NCBI RefSeq assembly: GCF_030272615.1
Contig: NC_081406.1
Location: 468,948,400-469,012,399 of the forward strand
DNA: 64,000 bases
Source of the DNA: Cryptomeria japonica
Lineage: Eukaryota; Streptophyta; Pinopsida; Cupressales; Cupressaceae
Reading direction: 5' to 3'
Numbering within the stretch: position 1 is the first letter of the stretch; each line of letters opens with the position of its first letter. Made by a program: the position numbers and the translations under genes. Below the pieces are notes generated by a model, which was not told the origin of the DNA, did not search any database, and saw only the letters and a list, made by a program, of their open reading frames with translations. Shown piece by piece: positions 60,182 through 64,000 of the stretch.

Positions 60182-63100
60182 ATGGAAGTAGGATCATCAT
60201 CTATTCATATTTTTGTTGCAAACCCAACTATAGTGGAGGTTAAGGACTGCCTGAGGCCAATTTTCAAATGGTATCCACATGTGGCTACCGTGAAAGATTT
60301 GGTTAGAGCATTTTCCCTTTTTCTTGGAGGGATTTTTCTATGTAGAAGATGTTAGGGCATATATTCACTATCACATTGAGGACTTGGGAACTTCTGAAAT
60401 TAAGGGCATGTATATGAGTGAGATGATGGGATAATCTGGAAAGATCAAATTGGCATACAAACACATTGAAGACTTAGGGTTTACCGACATTCTGGATATT
60501 CTGAAATCTGAAGATGAGATAATCAGATATGTTTTGAGTAGAGTACATGGGGAATTTATATTGTTAGATAGACCTTACAAAATCACCAAGGAAGTCATCT
60601 GGGCAATCACTAGTTTACCATTGATTGGGCAACATCCAGACAAGAAGGTTTCAAATGATTTAGTGAACAAAATCACCAGCGTGACATCTGATAGAAGATC
60701 TATGAGAGTGAGCACTATTACCGACATGAACATCAGATTCGGTAGCATGATCATTAGGTATAAGGTGACTTAGTCAAACCAATTGAATTCTATTTCCAGT
60801 TCATGTGTTTTAGCTGCATACAAAATAATGAGAGAGGATGTGAAATTGGATCTATGTGGTTGGATGCTTGATAAGTTGTTAATAAACCTAGAAAAGATTA
60901 AGGGAGATAAGAAGGGTACATTCTAGTATGGCAACTTGATAGTTTGCTTAATGTTATATTTCATGAAAGATACTCCCAATTTCGGTAAAAGGCAATGGGC
61001 ATTTGACATCCTAGTAGGAAGACAATTGAGACAATCAATTATTGCTTTAGGAAGTTAGAGAGATGATAAGGTATGGGGATATTTCAAAGCATTCCATAAA
61101 TCTATGAGGTCTAGGGTATGGGTACCTGAGCATATTGTAGAAACATATTCAACTAACATATGCTTCATGGTGAAGAAGGATGAGACACTTATGGAAGCAA
61201 TTAATCCCTGAAAGATTTGGATTGAAGAAATGGGCTATGAGGTGGATGCACAGATTCTTGATGCCTATGCAAAAATATTGATTGATGCACCAATTGATGA
61301 GGCAAAGAAGCTCTGTGGTACTGCACAACAAAACACACATGAGGTTAAACTAGAAGAAGAGAGAGAAGAAAGAAGGAAAAGAAAGAAAATTTCTTGAGAA
61401 GGTCTCACAGGACATTAAGGCATTAATTGATGTTATCTCAGAGAAAGATAGGAAGAGGAAGAATCTAGGAGTACACATTGAGCCTGTTACTGCTGAGTCT
61501 AAATCTAAGGATGACACACCATTGGCATTCAAGAGGGTTGTGAGAAATAAAATAGAGGAAACAAAGGTTGAAGCTAAAAAGAAACTGGTTAGGAAGGTTA
61601 CATTCAAAATACCGACACAGAAGCAAGCACCAAAGGTAACCACTTCAGTTTCATCTGGCACTGCAAAGAGGAAGAAGAAGAATGACAATGATTTTGGTAA
61701 GGTTCCAACTAAAACTTGTGCAAAATTAGTTGATGCAATCACTAAGGATGACATGTTAAATAATGTACAGTTCTACTATGATCATTTATAAGAGGATGAA
61801 CAAAGAGAGGTAGAGGAAGTAGTCTTATTATACTTGGATATTTATAAGAAAGCCTTAATAGAAATAGAAAATCAATACCGGATGAGTTGTATAATATGCT
61901 AGATGCTAGAAGACTGTCATCTATGCAAGAATATAAGCATATTAAAATTCAAGAGCTATTATCTATTTGTTTTACTATTGCTCCAGATGAAATGGAAAAG
62001 ATAATTGAGGTGGCAGATAGAAATTTTTTTAATAGCAAACATAGAATAACTAGTCTGATGCTAGGAAGGGTAAATGAAATAATAAAGGAAACTCAAATAG
62101 CATGGGTTAAATTCCTTGGAGAGAATAGAGGATTCTTTACTTCACTGGAAACCAAGACAAATACTATTGACACCTCGATTGAAGGAAAAGGAAAGGGGAT
62201 TATGGGTACTTCACCCTCAGTTTTGAAAAATATTTAAATAGTGGAAATCAAGCCCCTGGTTGACATAGATGTACAGACAAACATTGAGATACTGGTTAAC
62301 ACATAGAGTGAACAAGTTAATGTTGTACAGGATACTAATATTGAGAATAACAATCCTCTAGATAAAAATGTACAAGTTAAGGTTACAATTCCTACAGAGG
62401 AACCGACAGTTACACAGACTGCACCAAGTGGAGAAGCCACCAGTGCAAGTGAGGAAGCTATAAAGGATAAATCTTCAGAAGAGGAGAAAGGAAAATCTGG
62501 CAGGGAACTAGTAGTAGGTCCGTCATTTTTGTCAATTGACACTTCACAGGTCAAAAAGAAAAAAATAACATAGATGAGTCATACTGAACTCATGATGATG
62601 TCAACACAAAAACTAATGAAGGAAGGATCTATAGATAAAGGGATTATTGATCAATCAATCACTATTTTACACAGACTAGTCCCAGAGTGCAAGAATGACA
62701 ATGAAATGAGCCCATCTAGAAAGCTTAAGATAATTACTAAGCATATTTCAAAGGATTTTAGATCCTTACAATAGATTTCAAATCGACAAGCATTGGAAAG
62801 GTTTACTCAGGCTAAGAGAGTTGTATTTGATCAGGTAATTGAATCAGAGAAGAAAAAGATTGATGAGAAGTTTAAACTGATAGAAAATTCTTTGAAGTAA
62901 TGTACAAATATTTATAGTGTATGTTGTAACATTGATATACTTACAACTAATGTGGATAAGAAGATAAAATAATTTTAGGAGAAAACTACAAATATAGCTA
63001 ATTCTTTTGACAGATTGATTTCATTGATTACATCCATTGATGGTCAAATTTTAATTTTGGAAAAGCAAATTTCTATTCTTGAGAAGGAAAGAGACAAAAT

Positions 63101-63350
63101 TATCAAAAGAGCTAGAAGTCTGAGAGGCTTGGTGAGTCCCTAGTTGGATTCACTCAGTGTACATAAGAAAGAGTGTATGGATATGGTGGGAAAGCCCACA
63201 CCGACAGAGGTAAATGAGAAAGAGTCATTTGCACATATACTAAATGGACTTGTATCCATTTCTGGCTTTTTCAAAATAGGTTGGGATACCTATCTTGAGC
63301 TACTGGAGAAGGCTTATCCAGAAATTCTAAAATTAGTTAAGCTCCAGTAA
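60182..63350 (+). pseudogene. L3 second ORF, unknown protein of about 1000 residues
   Basis: The start is at 60182 (MEVGSSSIHIFVANP). The reading moves frame near 60330, 61385 and 61880 and crosses roughly a dozen stops, but coding-like sequence is nearly continuous to KLVKLQ at 63350. The N-terminal half is globular (ILLDRPYKITKEVIWAITSL, NFGKRQWAFDILVGRQL, KVWGYFKAFHKSMRSRVWVP). It continues through a Lys-rich basic segment (61522-61700), a helical region, an acidic Thr/Ser/Glu-rich linker (62340-62520) and C-terminal coiled coils (62780-63120). The 'ITKEVI..IT.LP..G' pattern faintly recalls plant mobile-domain proteins, but I do not claim membership. No catalytic pol motif is present. The function is unknown. 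Confidence 0.6.
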
Positions 63351-63611
63351 GATATTTTGAGATATTCATTGTACAGTTTTTTGAATCTTTGACATTCTTT
63401 TTAGAGTTTTTGATGGCATTGATGTCAAAGGGGGAGTGATATAGATGTCAAAAATAGGAGTTGTATACATTAGGGGGAGATATAGAATTATGGAGTTATG
63501 GAGATGTAGAGTATTTTGCATTAATGAATATTCAGCTCAGGGAGAGCAGGTAGGATGAAACTAGTAGATGAAACCTTGACCATTTTTCACATGAGTGTTG
63601 TCATCAATGAC

Positions 63612-63623
63612 AAAGGGGGAGAT
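63612..63623 (+). promoter_or_regulatory. Polypurine tract of L3
   Basis: AAAGGGGGAGAT immediately precedes the 3' LTR. A second copy of the surrounding motif ('gatgtcaaagggggag') lies at about 63420-63435. Confidence 0.75.
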
Positions 63624-64000
63624 TATTGGCATTTGACATTCAATTGGTTGGTTTCACTATGTTGTCATTGATGGAAACATGGTATTGTGTTCCAGCTTCA
63701 TGTTTTGATTTAGATGTTTATCGACAAACACTTCATAGGTTCTACACTGGTACTGGCACCGACAGGACAGAAGGATTTATTTCGTAACCAGTAATGCAGG
63801 CCAACATGGTTTAGTAAAAGGTTATCAGTATTGGAGGCTGACATCTCTTGGATCCGACATTGGCAATTGGCTTTAATATTTATGCATTAATGTTATCTGA
63901 CCGACATGTAATTTAATATTGTATATATCTTTGTAAGACGACATAAGGCATGATAATTTGTATAGGGTAAATAGGTCAATTTGATAGATCATTTTGATAG
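63624..64000 (+). mobile_element. 3' LTR of L3 (runs off the window)
   Basis: It starts TATTGGCATTTGACATTC (TG changed to TA) and aligns with the 5' LTR from 57713 for the remaining 377 bases. By comparison with the 5' LTR it should end about 540 bases beyond the window. Confidence 0.88.

Overview
The window is plant nuclear DNA that looks like retrotransposon-filled intergenic sequence from a large, AT-rich genome. I favour a gymnosperm (conifer-like) genome because every recognisable gene is an old, decayed LTR-retrotransposon, LINE-like or SINE fragment, the LTRs are long, and the insertions are deeply nested. That assignment is an inference and I cannot name the species. I found no intact host gene, rRNA, tRNA gene or CRISPR array.

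Layout. (1) 63-18435 is a nest of elements. It holds a Ty1/copia element 'C1' on the minus strand (LTR remnant, gag-pol 671-4871, PBS, truncated 5' LTR), fused to the gag of a second copia element 'T' (5273-7735). T's gag is split by a gypsy-family solo LTR and followed by T's 5' LTR. Next come a plus-strand Ty3/gypsy fragment 'P' (protease-RT, 11270-13365), a minus-strand Tat-like gypsy element 'Q' inserted into P (3' LTR 13366-14478, RNase H-integrase 16277-18159), and a piece of the LTR of a third copia-type element, 'L3'. (2) 18436-38936 separates the two copies of the nest. It carries two roughly 4.4-kb direct repeats, R1 (19351-23765) and R2 (30692-35014), that resemble giant LTRs with microsatellites, a GC-rich block and telomere-like hairpins. 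It also has a SINE with clear target-site duplications, a gag-only copia fragment with its LTR, an RNase H pseudogene and the 3' end of another copia element 'X'. (3) 39924-57989 is a second, direct-orientation copy of the first nest. Here C1's 3' LTR is complete (38937-40167), and L3 continues as a nearly whole element (57713 to beyond the window end).

L3 is the most unusual unit. It has paired LTRs, a Met-tRNA-type PBS and a PPT. Its internal region encodes a coiled-coil/zinc-knuckle gag and a long decayed second ORF of unknown function, with no protease, integrase or reverse transcriptase, so it would depend on proteins from another element.

Two signals cut across the elements. Five different copia-type LTR families carry the same hairpin next to the LTR terminus. 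Its C-rich loop is conserved while the stems differ in sequence, and the two duplicated T LTRs differ by a compensatory base-pair change. Most premature stops sit where CAA, CAG, CGA or TGG codons are expected, which is the pattern left by cytosine deamination. Many of these stops are shared by both copies of the nest, so much of the decay came before the duplication.
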